From NCBI GenBank assembly GCA_944474755.1, contig OX104113.1:59726074-59790073 (forward strand): a stretch of DNA of 64,000 bases, given 5' to 3'. The translations under genes were made by a program, and so were the position numbers. The first letter of the stretch is position 1. Each line of letters begins with the position of its first letter. Positions 1 through 13,964 of the stretch are shown here, piece after piece. The DNA comes from Limnoperna fortunei (lineage: Eukaryota; Mollusca; Bivalvia; Mytilida; Modiolidae). The notes under the pieces are model-generated. The model was given only the letters and a program-made list of their open reading frames with translations. It was not told where the DNA came from and ran no database searches.

Positions 1-764
1 TATAAGTCTATCCCCATTTGGTCGGAAAGTATCTTAAGATTTGAAAGCTAAATATTGGATCGTGATATTTAAATGTTATTTATCAGAAATGGTTCAAGGG
101 CAAAAGTCGGTTATAGTAAAACATTACAGAAAAATCAATAACAATATCATTATTCATTTTTCTGCTTCTCTGTTTAGTCTAAAAGCTGAATTTTAAAATC
201 AATTTACACTATCTTTCTTTAATTATATTAGGTCTCTAGCGAATGAAATTAAGTGAATTTTACGAAGGACGTCGGGGGATTTTCTCGATGATTGACGCGG
301 CTTGACGCCTTCATTCATCATTAACATTATGTCGCACATACAAATCTCTTGATATACAAACAAAGAAGAAACATGGAAGTTTATAGATAAAAACAACTAT
401 TAATTTGAATTATTGAAGAGACAGAATTAAGGCTTGCTGATTCATTTACTAACATCGCAACACAATAGAACATAAATAATATTTCTTCTAGTATGGCATG
501 TCTGTTGCAGACAATATGAATTACTCAATCGCATGTTGGATAGTGTTTTTATTGGTTGTCCTTTTCATGGATCTTAAATCATAAAATTCCTACATATAGA
601 AATAAAACGGATGCAATTTTCTATGGTAATATTCGAACGTCTATGGATAATGTATTGTTTTAAGATGGCGTTACATTTCCTAGTAAAGATTTTCGGTCAT
701 TGAGAATAATTTTTTGGCATCTTTCTATGTGATTGAAAGTTAAAAATCGGTCAGGTAACATTAT
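1..764. other. AT-rich stretch, nothing recognised
   Basis: No long open frame, RNA gene or repeat structure could be supported here. The base composition resembles the rest of the intergenic DNA in the window. Confidence 0.5.
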
Positions 765-927
765 AGTGTTTGTTTGTTTGAATGATGTTTAACGCCATTT
801 TCAGCAATGTTTCAGCTATATCAAGGCGTCCAGTTTTTATTGGGGGAGGATGCCGGAGTACCCGGAGAAAACCCCTGAACTGCGGTAGGAAAACTGGCAA
901 TCCTTGTGAATTAAGATTGGTAACATT

Positions 928-930
<3 letters not shown>
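765..930 (-). mobile_element. Truncated SINE tail (tRNA-headed SINE family)
   Basis: The stretch matches the conserved tail of the more complete SINE at 51608-51860: 'tttaacgccattttcagca', 'ggcgtccagtttttattg', 'ggggaggatgcc' and 'ggaaaactggcaatcc' appear in the same order and orientation. The tRNA-like head is missing; the copy runs straight into an (AG)n microsatellite. The orientation is minus, because the family's tRNA head in complete copies lies at the high-coordinate side for this strand. Confidence 0.7.

Positions 931-1015
<85 letters not shown>
931..1015. repeat. (AG)42 microsatellite
   Basis: An uninterrupted dinucleotide AG run of about 85 bases, directly abutting the truncated SINE. 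The open frame across it that reads Leu-Ser repeats on the minus strand is an artefact of the microsatellite. Confidence 0.97.
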
Positions 1016-1017
<2 letters not shown>

Positions 1018-2934
1018 TTATGTGAATATACTAATATAGAAAATTTCACAAGCTACCCTTCCACAGATACATGTAGCTTTAAAAGAAAATAAAGAGCATT
1101 AATTCACTGTATAGTGCATGTAGAAGTTTCCATATTTGTTCATGTACAGGGTATATTTATTACGATAACAAAACAAATTTACATTTGTACAACCATATGT
1201 CAAATATTTGTCATATACGTAAAAAAGATTATTTCGGTAATCTTCCTAAAAATATAGTTTGTGGACAGCTAGTGGCGGTTCATGATGTCAAAGTTATTTT
1301 GTGAAAAAGTGTGTTCTGTTGGAATCTACTAATCGATTAATAAAGTGTAACTAACAAATTATCAGTATTAATTTCTTCTTTTTATTCGATCTTTCGATAT
1401 TTTTTGGCTGATGAGTCTTGACTCGAAAAAAACGTTTGTTTAAGTGATGTTGTATATTGTAAACATTGGTATCTTCAACGACATTTTATTTGACATTTCC
1501 TGGTTCCAAACATTTACAAAAATGAAAAAACATTAAGTTTGAATCATAAAATAACAATATTTTGATAAACCTTTTTACTTTGTGTCCATTGTGCCTGAAC
1601 ATATTCTTCTAACACTCCATTTATTGTGACCAATATAAAAAGTTTGGATGAAAACATGGAAGTAATGTTTATTATAATATTCCCCTCTTCCAGAAAAATA
1701 TTTTAAGAACAGGCTATTGATATCCTGTGGTTTTAGAAGTGTTTAAAAGAGTGCAACATTTATTATTATCTAGTCAGTAGTCATTCTGGCAGAAACTGAC
1801 AAAGAATGTTTTTACAAAAAGACAGGTCCATTTGATGTAAATATTTATCATGTTTCGTTTTTCTAACACCTTCAACATCACGAAAACATATATGTGATAT
1901 TTTGATTATAATATGCTACATATTACGTAGTGTTTTTCTTCTCAACTTTTGAAAGCTTATTTTTTGCTTTAAAATTATAACTATAAATAAAAGCCCTACA
2001 TCTACAAATTAAACTCAACACTGTTAGAACCAGACTTTAGTACTTGCGTGTTTTAAAATGGAATGTTTATAACCAATACATATTGGTCTGAAAGTGATCT
2101 GACTTACTAGTACCTTTAAATTGTATATGATGACAAAGTTACTTATCACACAGCCACCGGCTTGTAAATAAGTACAAATTTATCAGAATTAAGACAACCA
2201 GTGGATTTTTTTTATAATGTACACATGGACAAGGTCTCAACTAAATAAGTTCAAATCTATCTGACGAAAAGCAAAACTTTGAGAGTCTCAAAAATGTTAT
2301 TTAAGCAGTGTTTGTTCAACCTGTTGTTGCATGTGTTTATATCAAATACGTGGTAGTGGAACTTCATTTGTGACAGAAAAATCACCAGTAGACATCAGCG
2401 AATTATCAAACACTAACCAGCTATCTCCAAAGTAACTTTTTTTCTTTCCAGATTTACTAATCGGCATTACCATGTTAAAATTTTGGCAAAATTTGGGGGT
2501 TTTTTTTGTTTTCTAGTGATGATAGTATAACAGAATAAATACATATGAAATGAACATAATACAACTTTTTTGCTTTATATGATACACTTAGCTGCCTATG
2601 TATTTTGTAACTCGTATCTAATTCTCCTTTGGACCTGTATGATATAGAATGCATAGCGATTTAAAACAATTAAAATATGCTTTCACATTTTATTAAGTTT
2701 CATGAGAATTGAAAAGAGAAATAAGTCTAAATTATTAGCAATAAAATAATTTTTAATCTGATTAAACGCACTAATATAGCGTTATGGCTTTTAACGATTA
2801 AAAAAAGAATGACACTAGGTTTAAAATCTATATGTACTGATAAAATTGCTGTTGGGGCATTTAGTTTATTTGTGTTTTTAACGATGTTTTTAAACAATTA
2901 TTGCATCAATATCTATATTATTGGTGTGTGATGT
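1016..2934. other. AT-rich intergenic DNA, nothing recognised
   Basis: No coding potential, splice-bounded exon or clear repeat could be supported. Open frames are short and of low-complexity composition. Confidence 0.5.
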
Positions 2935-5900
2935 AGACCCGTAGATCAAAACAATATAGTGGAGGTATAGTTATATTTTATAAATCACATTTACAGAAAG
3001 GGATAAGTGAGTTAAAAGACCTGAGTATATCACCCAATAGGCTGTGGCTTAAACTTGATAAAGATTTTTTTGGATTAGCTACAGATATTTTTCTTTGTGC
3101 TTGTTATATACCACCAGTAAACTCTCCTCATTATAATGACGACTAAATAAAAACTAGAAAGTGAAATATCCCAAGTAACTGATAAAGGAAGCATTTTATT
3201 AATTGGTGATCTTAATTCAAGAATTGGTAATCATTTAGATTTTATTGATAATGAAGGCGAGATACATCCATCCATTCAGGAAATATTACCCGAGGATTAT
3301 TGTAATGATTTATACATAAGTAGAAACTCATTAGATAATGTGTTCAACACACAAGGACAACAATTAATTGATCTTTGTATTGCCTCCCAACTAAGAATTC
3401 TAAATGGTCGCTTTATTGGTGATAATTTTGGTAATATGACCTGTTATAAATCTAATGGATGTAGTGTTGTTGATTATGCTTTGACCAGTGTGGATCTCTT
3501 TGAAAATGTTTTTTTTTGAAACATTAAACCCAAATTATTTGTCTGATCATTCTCAAATAGTAGTACATTTAAAATGTCAAATAAACAGAAACTTTTTTAA
3601 AAAGAGTGACAATTCACACACAATAGACTTTATATATAAATGGGAGAATGTTTCAAAAGAAAAGTTATATACTGCTTTAGAAGATAAAGCCGTCATAGAT
3701 AGTGTGATTAATTATGAAAATTCTTTATTTGTTAATGATAGCTTTGATATAGATAAGGCAGAATCTGATCTAAATTGTATTTTCAAGGATCTGTCCATAA
3801 GATCTTGTAAAATGATATCAATAAAGAAGAAGAAGAAGAAGATAAAGGAAAAGTCATGGACTGATAATGAGCTATCAGACACTAGAAAGACATTATTTTA
3901 TTTAGGCAATCTCTTAAGTAGAGATCCATATAATCATGATTTAAGGACAAGATTCCTAAAGTGTTCAAAAGAATGTAAAAAACTAATTAAAAGAAAAACA
4001 CAGAAATATAGAAAAGAAATATTTAATAAACTTATCACATTAAGAGACACTGATCTCTTAAATATGAAGATTCTAATAAAACAATAGAGCTTCAAGCGGG
4101 TTTTGATGAATTAATAAACCATTTTGAAACACAAGGGGATACCCTTGAGTTTGATGAGAAGTTTAAAGAAAAAGTTGAATCCGAGTCAAACAGATATCCT
4201 TTATTTAATGAGGTTACAGATAGGCCATTTACCCTAACTGAATTAAATAAATGTATTAAAAAGTTAAACACAGGTAAAAGTGCTGGTCCTGATAAAATTT
4301 CTAATGAAATTATTAAATTTAGTAGTATTGTTACTAGCAAAGCTATTATTAAACTTTTTAATTTAATTTTGGACTCTGGCAAATATCCAAATAGTTGGAG
4401 AAAGTCTTTTATAATACTTATACATAAATCAAGGGATAACAATAATATTAATAATTACAGGGGTATTTCCCTACAAAACTGCATGGCAAAACTGTTTAGT
4501 GCAGTAATTAATGCTAGACTAGTTGATTTTTATGAAGATAAATTTGCAAACCAACAATTTGGTTTTAGAGTCAATCACAGGACAACGGATAGTATATTTA
4601 TATTAAAATCTTTAATAACTAAGTATTTAACTAAAAAGAAAACTAAAATATTTTCTTGTTTTGTTGATTTAAGACGTGCCTTTGATACAGTGTGGCATGA
4701 TGGGCTCCTGTATAAACTGAGGGAAAACAATGTTGGCATTAAACTTTTTAACATTATTAAAGATATGTATAAATCGTGTGAGTCTTCGATTAAAATTGAA
4801 AACACTTTTTCAGACTATTTTCAAATCAAAAGAGGTGTAAAACAAGGTTATAGCTTGAGCCCCACATTGTTTAATTGTTTCATTAATGACTTGCATTCAG
4901 AATTTGATAACCATTGTGATCCTTTATGTTTAGATAAGACATATCTTAGTACATTAAGCTTTGCTGATGATCTGGTAATTTTATCAGAAACAGCCTCAGG
5001 ACTACAGCAAGTACTTAATAAGTTGGAACTGTATTGTCATAAATGGCAATTAACAGTCAATACAAGTAAAACCAAAATTATTGTTTTCCAAAAGAACGCC
5101 AAGGCAAGTCAAATTTCTAATAATTTCTGTTATAAAAATAATATATTAAATGAAGTGAAAGAATTTAACTTCTTAGGCACCATTATTTGTCATACTGGAA
5201 AATTTATGTCATCTCAGGAACTTTCCAAAAAGGGATAAAAAGCACTATTTTCTATTAAAAAGTATATGTCTAACTTTAAACATATACCAGTAGAACTATC
5301 ATGTAAATTATTTGACAATTTAATCAGACCTATAATTTTATATAACAGTGAGATCTGGTATATGGATGATTATTTGTCAATGTATAAAGCACTTCAAAGA
5401 TCTAATGTAAGTGGAAAAAATGTCGATATTCTATCATTTTCTGATAAGCCTGCTTTTGAAAAAGTACACAATAAATTTTGTAAAAGTGTTTTGGGTGTAA
5501 GAAAAACATCATGTAATATTGCTGCAAAATCTGAACTTGGTAGATTACCACTAGATTCTTTTATTAAAACACAGGTTATTTGCTATTTTTCTAGACTAAA
5601 CTGTATAGATATTAACCCTCTCGTAAAAGAAGCATTCTATTTGAATAAAAATCTCCACACAGATGGTGTGTATACTTGGTATAGCTTTGCTAGATCTGTA
5701 ATGACGGAATTTGAAATAGATTATGAAAATTTTGAAAATGATAATAAAAGTTTTAAGGAAATTAAGTTACACATAAAAAGAGAAATCAAAAAGACTATTA
5801 AAGAGAAATATGATGAACTTGTAATAAATAAAATATCTAGCTTTGACGCTTCTTCGAAATTATACCTTTACAGCAAGCTAAAGTCTGATGTTAATGTTTC

Positions 5901-6390
5901 AGACTATTTAAATCTTCAAAACTTTAACAGTAGAAGAATACTTACCAAACTACGTATTAGTGACCATAACTTAGAGATTGAACTTGGTAGATACAAGAAT
6001 AAACCAAGAGAACAAAGACTCTGTAAATCTTGTAAAATAACTGATGATGAAGCTCATTTCTTTTTTCATTGTCAAATTAATAATAATATAGAAGAACATT
6101 TATTGATTTTATACAAACAAAATATGTTAATTTTAACCAGCTTGATGCCATTGATAAATTAATTTTTGTTCTTAACCCAAATATGGATGTTTTACCCATG
6201 GTTGTTGATTTTGTAAAGCAATCATTTGAGTTGCGACAATGAGATCCACATTGGTCAAATTCATACATATTTGTAAATACTATATTATCTTAGGTTGTAT
6301 ATGTACAGTAACATGTTCATTGTTTTTGTATGTTTATGTATGCTTAACCTCTTGGGGTTTATTATGCAATAAAGTTGTATTAATTTTCAA
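2935..6390 (+). mobile_element. 5'-truncated, degenerate non-LTR retrotransposon (LINE)
   Basis: A LINE copy beginning inside the endonuclease domain and running through reverse transcriptase to a 3' tail. Order along the element: endonuclease (about 2943-3560), linker, reverse transcriptase (about 4240-5240), C-terminal region with a Cys-Cys-His-Cys knuckle (about 6020-6070), and an untranslated tail with 'aacctcttggggttt' and 'gcaataaagttgta' (about 6340-6390). The missing 5' end fits incomplete target-primed reverse transcription. No target-site duplication was identified, so both edges are approximate. The clade (CR1/I-like or other) was not resolved. Confidence 0.88.
2943..6242 (+). pseudogene. 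Broken LINE ORF2: endonuclease plus reverse transcriptase
   Basis: The protein would nick target DNA and copy the element RNA into it. Endonuclease motifs are visible: GDLNSR (about 3205), VVDYALTS (about 3465) and NYLSDHSQI (about 3535). Reverse transcriptase motifs follow: GKSAGPDKIS (about 4275), FVDLRRAFDTVWHD (about 4660), GVKQGYSLSPTLFN (about 4835) and the catalytic SFADDLVILS (about 4960). A CKSC...HFFFHC knuckle lies near the end. The frame is disrupted near 3145, at the T-run 3511-3519, near 4060, by an in-frame TAA at 5236-5238, and near 6115, after which another frame continues to a stop at 6240-6242. The copy cannot encode a full protein and is a dead insertion. Confidence 0.9.
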
Positions 6391-6474
6391 AAAACTAAAG
6401 AGAAAATTAAGGATTGCACAATAAATGTTCCACTGTACTTATATCTGGCTCCACAAGAACAAGGTATGTCTATT

Positions 6475-7020
6475 TGTTGCATATCAGAAATACAAAAAGT
6501 TCTATGCAATAAATTTTGCTAAGCCTGACGCGCGTTTCATCTACTCAAGACTCGTCAGAGACGCTAAACCCAAAATAATGAAAATGCCAAACAATATAAG
6601 TATTAAGAGCATAAAACAATAAAACCAAAATATGCTGAACTGGAAACCAAATTATGACTAAGATCAACCTATATCTGGAGTAGGAAGAACCTCAGGGTTT
6701 TGAAAATTTTGAAATTTACACGTACAATTTCATAGCTTTGATGTGTTCTGTAACACAAATGTGTTGATGCCGGAGCGGGGTTAAAACTCCACCAGCAGCG
6801 CTAACTATCAAGGATGTTAAAAATCAGAAATACAACAAAGTTCCAGGTAATAAATTTTGCTACGCCTGACACGCGTTTCGTCTATACAAGACTCGTCAGT
6901 GGCGCTCTACCCAAAATATAAATGCCAAACACTTTATAAATATGAAGAGCATATAACAAAAAACCCCCAAATACTGGAAACCAAATCATTACTAAGATCA
7001 ACCTATACCTTGCATGTAAT
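6475..7020. repeat. Two diverged copies of a GCCTGACGCGCGTTTCGTCTA-type bivalve repeat
   Basis: The block at about 6475-6670 (gcctgacgcgcgtttcatct, then 'gactcgtcag') recurs at about 6822-7005 (gcctgacacgcgtttcgtct, then 'gactcgtcag'). Both are followed by the same 'aaatgccaaac' and 'ggaaaccaaat...actaagatcaacct' segments. The motif resembles a dispersed repeat I associate with mytilid genomes; that is recollection, not a search. Short open frames across it are not credible genes. Confidence 0.7.
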
Positions 7021-7360
7021 ATTTTTAGGCATTTTGTTTTACCGATTTCCAAATAAAAAACTCAAATCCAACGAATATGTGTCTTCTTCATATCCATTAT
7101 AGATCATCTCTATATCTCAGTAAACTTTGTAGAAATTTGTTGCTTGAAATAATGAAAATTGTTTATGTTGGACGATTTATTATATTTTCCACACATCTAC
7201 CGTTGTGCTTATTAATGTTTCATCAGTAGTATAGTTTTTTGTTAGATAAGTATGATATATATATTTTAATATAAAATATCTTATCCTATACACATAATTA
7301 TATATTGAAAACGTCATGGGCGATATATTTTTCGTGGAAGTCAGTTTTGTTTCTGAAATG

Positions 7361-7541
7361 TCATGTTTTTGTAGGTATCTACTTCTGTAGAGTTGTAAGG
7401 TTTGTTACTTCATGTGTAGTTATCTCTCTGTAGGCCTGTTATGTTTCCCGTCATGTTTTTGTAGGTATCTCCTTCTGTAGACTTGTAAGGTTTGTTACTT
7501 CATGTGTAGCTATCTCTCTGTAGGCCTGTTATGTTTCCCGC
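7361..7541. repeat. 90-bp tandem duplication (two copies)
   Basis: The segment starting 'tcatgtttttgtaggtatct' at 7361 is repeated at 7451 with only a few differences, and both copies end in 'ctgttatgtttcccg'. Two copies with a 90-base period. Confidence 0.92.
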
Positions 7542-7559
7542 GTAGAAGTCAATTTTGTT

Positions 7560-10500
7560 TTTGTTTTTTTTTTTGCAGTCATCTCCTTGGTTTGTAGTTT
7601 TTCTATGAAATTAAATTTTTTGACAGCACTTGTCACTTCTTGCAGCAATTTACATGTAGTAAAAGCACTTAAAATAGCAAAGGAAAATAAGGCAAGTTTC
7701 ACCCCTTCGTTCTTATGTGTCCTATTGTTTATGTTTTTAACTCTCAACCATGTCATCTATAAAAGATTATTTATTTTCAAAATACCTATATTTCTAAGAG
7801 AAGTGTTGCAAAAACGTTTGTTGTATCTTTTATCCAATTATGAAATAACAATTTTTGTACAATTACCAACTTTTCAAATATGTCAATTTCCTTTTACTGT
7901 TTGATGGTTGTGAGTTTTTAATGCGTTTATTATGTTAATGATTAAATAATAATTTTGTTCCATAAATCAATAAACGTGCATTTAATGTCATTGTTTTAAA
8001 ATTGATACAAACAAATGATATAAAAACACATTTCTTGATGGTTATATTTGCACGTGCACATTTGTTTGGAGGTTCGGATGTGTATGAATTTCTTGGTCTT
8101 CATTTAGTCTGTTGTGCTGCTTTCAGCATACAATGTTTAGTTACTATCGATTATATTCAATATGGCACGATATAATGTTTAGAACTCACGACATACTAAT
8201 TATTTAATGATCGCGCAATTTTCTAAACTCTGAATACCCCATTATCAACCAACATTTTTGTCTTCTTTTCATCTGAAACATTTAGAAGCTGTGGGTGGAT
8301 TCATATAGGCCTTACTGTAACTGTCAGATTATTGGTATATTTTTAGTGCGTCACGGCATATAAATTTGATTTAGGATATGGCACATCATAGTTGCTTTGT
8401 GATACCTATTGGTAGGTCTACGATATTATTAAATCTAAATTAAAACTGAATAAAAATACTATTACCTAAATTAAAGACGTAGAACTAACAAAGTTGTGGC
8501 ACACTAATAAAAATTCTATCGTGGTTGTTCTCGTTTTGTGTAGTTTAAGGATGTAGTTGTCAAATATGCCAATATTCAAAATATCAGATAGCCTAGCATG
8601 ATGACTCTTTTAAACATGCATATAGAATTAGGATGTCAGAAATTCCTAGGTAAGGATAAATCTATTCTAATACTTCGCATGTTTGAAAGAAGGCATATCT
8701 AATACCCTATTATGACGTATGTTTGATATATTCGTCCTTCAACTAGGCATATCTGATATACTAATACTACGCATTCTTTAAAAGATTCATTCTTAAAAAA
8801 TAAGTTCGATCAACATGTACCCAGGATTGGGTGTTTTTTATACTTTTATTTAATATTAACCACTTCCTTATGGTCGACACATCTTATCCTTCACTTTCAT
8901 TTTCATGTGAAGTTGAGTTAAAAAAGAAACTGTTATAACAAATTATCGATGATTCATATTTTTCAGAAAAAAAACCAACCAAACAAACACAACTTAAACT
9001 GATAATAGTTTTCCTATCACATCCATACATATAATTAATTTACAAGTAAATATTTTTTGTTTGCGTGACCGATGATCATAAATACACATATAAAAAGTCA
9101 AATATACTAGATGAAAAATACCCATCAATTGCAAATACTAGAACTTTTTCTTGAATAAAGACGTTATAAATTAAAGAAGATTTTAATATAAAACTTTATT
9201 CCAGAGCGAATAAAAGGCACAACGGAGCGTAGATCAGAGGCATGTAACTTTAAAACATATTGATTTGATGTATTCCATAGTAACAACATATTTTTACTAC
9301 GTGCTGTACATATAGTTACAATTTCATCCAGCAAAAGTAAACATAGAATTATTAAATGCATGGTAATAAACAGAAGTGTAATTTATAATTGCCATCCATT
9401 CATATAATAAACATGACCACAAAACCGTTCATTTCTACATCATAAGTTTGCTCTTGTTGTTCGGTCGGTTTTCTTTGCTACTTTATCAAAATAGATTTTT
9501 GAATTTATAAGTAAGCAATCAATGGTGCAGTTATTAATGTTTTATTGCCATAAAATAACAGTCAATATTATATCTATTATAAATTATCTTACAGAACATG
9601 TATGCTAGTGAATGACCAATTGTGCATACGTGTAATTTATTTTGAGCATCAAGTTCAAGAATTTACCGTGAAACTATCGGTGAAATTTATGCTCGTTTGA
9701 AGTTTAACAGCTAGTGACACATAAAACAACAAATAAGGACATAGTTTATAACTGTTTAACAAATGATCAGCGCAATAGACATCAAAAGCTCTAAGTTATT
9801 TTTGGAGACATATACATTTTAATCTTTTGATTTTGAACGACGTCAATGGCCTAAGAATTAAGCATGTGACTTTGATAAATGCTACATGTAAGAAGGAACG
9901 ATCATGATTCAGGCCTGTTGACAATGCATAGTTTTTCATACTGCATTTAACTAAAAGTTGTCTTCGTTCACAATGAAATTTACTTAAAAAATGTGTCAGC
10001 GAATTATTTTCAAACTTGCCATATAGTTTGTTTACGAGTCTTATACTTTAAGAGCTAATTTTTTTGGCATGCTATGAACCAACTTTTGCCGGGTTGCACG
10101 AAGTGCAAACCTGGTTTATAGTACTGTAACGTCAGACTTTTCCGATTATCTAATAGATTGTACAGTGAAGAGAATAAAAACCACAGAATGATAAATAACG
10201 ATGAATTTGTTCAATGAAATGCCTTACAATTTCTTACTCTTGTGATGGAAAGAAAAATTGTTTCGGTCTAAAGTTAAAATTATTAATTCAACACTAGTAA
10301 AAATCTTTTAATTTTTCCTCTTTTATTTACAGAAATACCTCTCTTACGTAAAATTAGATTTTCCTAATTTTGCCCATTAACTTTATTATTATAGTAAATA
10401 AAAAAATTTCGAATAAATACTTTAATCTAACTGTTAATTACCTTTGATTAAGTATGCCAATAAGGTATCCCCTATTTTTAAAGGTTATGAAAAAAATATT

Positions 10501-11413
10501 CGGGTTTGAGCTTAATGGGATTTTTATCCAGAAAAAACGGTACCTCACAAAGTAGGTAATGCAGTTATTAATCATAGTATATATCGACATCCGACGTTTA
10601 GAAGCCATCACATAGAAAGGCCTGCTAAACTATTGCTTAAGATGAATGTTGGAATCACAATTATTTGAAAAGTAGCCAATTCTATTTATGATGGCTTACC
10701 TTATGTTATTTATTTTGACAATAAAACAGTTCTTTGTAAACATGAATTCTTTTGTTTATCGTCATTCGAATGTTTAATATAACAAAAGATTTCAATTATC
10801 AAATGACTGTTTAAGTTGTGTGGCTTATCCGCCAGCCAATATGTCATAAAAGTCATTAATCTAGATTTACTTTTAAAGATTTGAAAATGACAATTGCTTT
10901 AGTTGGAAATGAATGCGAATTTTAATAATTTTAATATAATGTCAAATATCCGTACAAATAAAAAGATAATGACTGTGGCAGGTAAAGCCAATGTAGCAGA
11001 TGTCCGGTTATTGCATACTTAGTGTATACTTATTGCATGTTAAAATTAGAATTCAATATAAAGAACACTATGGCAAATCTCAACTCCTTTATTTCCAGTT
11101 GTATATGTCACCCAAGACAAAATTTTGTTGGTTTATAATTGAATGATGAAATTCTGAATAAAAGATCAGGACACCATTACATTACCAGTACCTTACATTT
11201 CGAGAAAAAATCGCCCTTTGAGGAAACATAAAAACACATTATTGATCTGCAGTTGTTGAAGCTATCAATATAAAAAAAGATCAGTTTAATAGATAGAAAA
11301 TGACTGTAAATATCAAGCACAATTACTTTATAATGTTAACAATATCGTAGCAACAAGTTTATTAGTGTTAAATATTATGTAAACTTAGAAAAAATGTTTG
11401 TTTTATTTTTCAG
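7560..11413. other. Intergenic or intronic DNA upstream of the NALF-like exons
   Basis: No coding exon could be supported. If the NALF-like gene has its N-terminal exon within this window it should lie here or further left, but no Cys-rich exon ending in phase 0 was recognised. A short segment at about 9450-9485 ('gctcttgttgttcggtcggt') is shared with 43087-43115 and marks a dispersed repeat. The rest is AT-rich and featureless. Confidence 0.5.
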
Positions 11414-11573
11414 CATTCATATAAAATGTGGGCATGTTCTAGACATTTATCATTTTACGAAGGCGACACAGAAATTCCTCCCTGTTTAGATGTGTGTTTA
11501 AACGTTGAAAACAGGTGTCCATTTTTTCGTCCAGTTGTAGTTCATGCCGGTGAACCATCATTTTTATGCAAAG
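11414..11573 (+). CDS. NALF: NALF/FAM155-like channel subunit, penultimate coding exon (Cys-rich domain)
   Basis: NALF (FAM155 in vertebrates, NLF-1 in worms) is an endoplasmic-reticulum and surface auxiliary subunit needed for assembly and traffic of the NALCN sodium-leak channel. This exon follows a pyrimidine tract and AG at 11412-11413 and ends AAAG|GTAAGT, giving 53 codons plus one base. The frame reads YKMWACSRH, then PPCLDVCLNVENRCPFF and AGEPSFLCK. These align in order with the vertebrate pattern YKAWLCSQY, IPCKQYCLEVQTRCPF and GGLSSFIC, including the cysteine spacing. The start is a splice acceptor, not the internal ATG at 11426. The previous exon, which should hold the signal and first Cys-rich part, was not found. 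Confidence 0.8.
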
Positions 11574-11844
11574 GTAAGTTTGATTTTAGAGTATTAATCT
11601 CATTATCAAAGGACTGATAATTGCCGAAACAAAACTGAGAATATATGGGATGCAATGTCTGAAAAGAAAATCACCTTCATTGTATTAGCTAAGAAAACTC
11701 GAACACTGGGTGTTTGTCTGTTACCAGTGAAACAAAAATGTATCTGTTCTAAAGACTTATGAAAGTTAAATTATCATTTACACACACAAAAAACCCGAAC
11801 CCGGGGAATCATTAATTTTTTAAAAGTCAACCTGATCAATATTA

Positions 11845-12060
11845 CTTTAAACTTTATTTGGCCCTTTGGGTCATAGTAGTACAAGAAGAAGCACAAAAGA
11901 TCAAACACAGATTCAATATTCAACACAAAGTACAACATTAAGTTCAATAATAAACCAAGGGAAATGTCATGAAAGCAGTCCCAAAACTAGTCCAAAGACA
12001 GGTCCCAGAACACAATGGTCTTGGGATCTGTCTTAGTCATAGAATAGACTCGATGACATA
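11845..12060 (-). mobile_element. Probable LINE 3' tail fragment
   Basis: On the minus strand the sequence ends 'tgacccaaagggccaaataa', a layout typical of molluscan LINE tails (short purine-rich hairpin-like end followed by AATAAAG). No reverse transcriptase coding is seen next to it, so only the tail is claimed. The element boundary is uncertain. Confidence 0.35.
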
Positions 12061-13964
12061 TGCCTAACCATGTCTCCCCTCTTCAGTTCTAATGACTGTT
12101 TTATAAAAGAGATGACTGCTTTAATGTGTTCTTGAATTAAGAGATTTAGTTCAGTTTTGCTCTTGTCTCTAAATTCAGCATGATTTTCAATATAATAATG
12201 AGTTAGGTTGCATCGCTACAGCTTATTAATTTTACGTTGTCTCTGAGAACGGGGAACATTTGTATATCTTCCTGTTTCTATCAATAAATTATGATCGCTT
12301 GTTTTAATTTAGAAAGTAATTTCTTAGTTTCTTTTTTTGTGGTGGGTCAAATAAAACTTAATCTATGATATATCAGCAATGCAAAAACGAAATATATGAG
12401 CTTTAACTAAAAATAAGGGCTAATGAATTATTTGAAATAGTTTACTTACATAATCATCTTTGTACAATTTTTTGAGAATTAGAAAGATGTACAAACATTC
12501 AGTCCATAATGCGTAATGTGTAAAGTAAGTTATAAGCCATAACGATAATTGGTCATTTAGATGCTTCCTTAGGTGTGGATTTTGAACCGTGAAGTTTCTA
12601 TTTTCACGGTCATGTCGCCTTTTTATTAATTTATTAACCTGTAAATATTATTTTACGACGACAATTTGCGTGGATGTTTATTAACTTTGCCATCTGTTCA
12701 TGTTGAAAGTTCTCAAGCGTTTTTATGCAATTTGAAGGCTGTCCGAGAGTAACATTTGCATTCACAGTCCATGTTTCATTATTATTTTATTACACATTCA
12801 TACTAAGGTTTCAGAATTTCCTTATAGAAACGTTACTAAATTCGTCATTACAATAAAAAAATTAACTTTTGATAGAGTTTTTAAATTATTCGACGAAACG
12901 TATGTTCCAACCTTCTGGTCAGATGTGTGACCAACTTTGCAATACGAAATTGTTTTTAACTAACGTCAATGAACAATTTACAATTCATTATAACTGTAGT
13001 AATGTTTTAGGATTTTTTCTTGTTTCTTTATTTATAAATAAGACCATTTTGACATCAATTCTAATGGTAAACAATGTCGTCTTTCTCAATATTGGGCCTA
13101 CACAAAATTAATTTCTTGTTTAAATCGTATTCATATGCTAAAACAGTAACCTCATGTCATTCAAAAAGAAAATTATAGTTCTGTTGCGTGACCATTTGAA
13201 ATAATGTAATGCAAGAAATATCACTGATGTAAATCTCACTGAAATTCCAGATAGAATCGATTAACTAATCATGTTGTGTAGGAATTTGAGACATTGTGAA
13301 TCATTTTCCTACCGACGAACAGGATATATGTATCTAATTGTTCAAGATTATCCTTTTCGTATAATTAACCTCAATTTTTTTCATAAAATTTCAATTGACG
13401 TTTTTTTTAACCAAAACTATTTGAAGGTCAAATAATCAAGATGTCGAATATCTTGTATCACCAAATTCTAAAACGTTATACTAAATCAGGCTAATACCAT
13501 TTACACGACGAAAACAGAAAAACGTATGACGTTGAATATTTCGAATTTTTATGATATTTAGACATCAATAGCAAATATATAAGTTAAAAAAAATTGAGAT
13601 TCATGTCAGCCAAAGTACTACTGGCTGGCGATACCCTAAGAAGCCAACAACTTAGCTATTAGGACGCTTGAACCTGACACATGGTAAAATAAACAACAAA
13701 AAATATTTTTTTAAATAATAGTTATTGTTGAGGTCTGCATTATCTACAATCGTCTAAAAGTTTTGCATATCAATACTTTTTGCTGTTTAAATTATGTCCG
13801 TCTCCAAAATCTTTTGTAAAATATGCCTTATTAAACTAAACGTCACACGCTCGTTGATTGGATGTGAAAGATTTCTTATTATTCCATATTTTACCTTTCT
13901 ATTATGAAAATCAAGTAGAAGAAAATTAGTCACAATAACCTCTCCATGTTTAATACTATGCCCC

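Noticed and set aside
837..1049. 70-residue open frame rich in Leu-Ser repeats
   Set aside because: It is only the translation of the (AG)n microsatellite and SINE tail.
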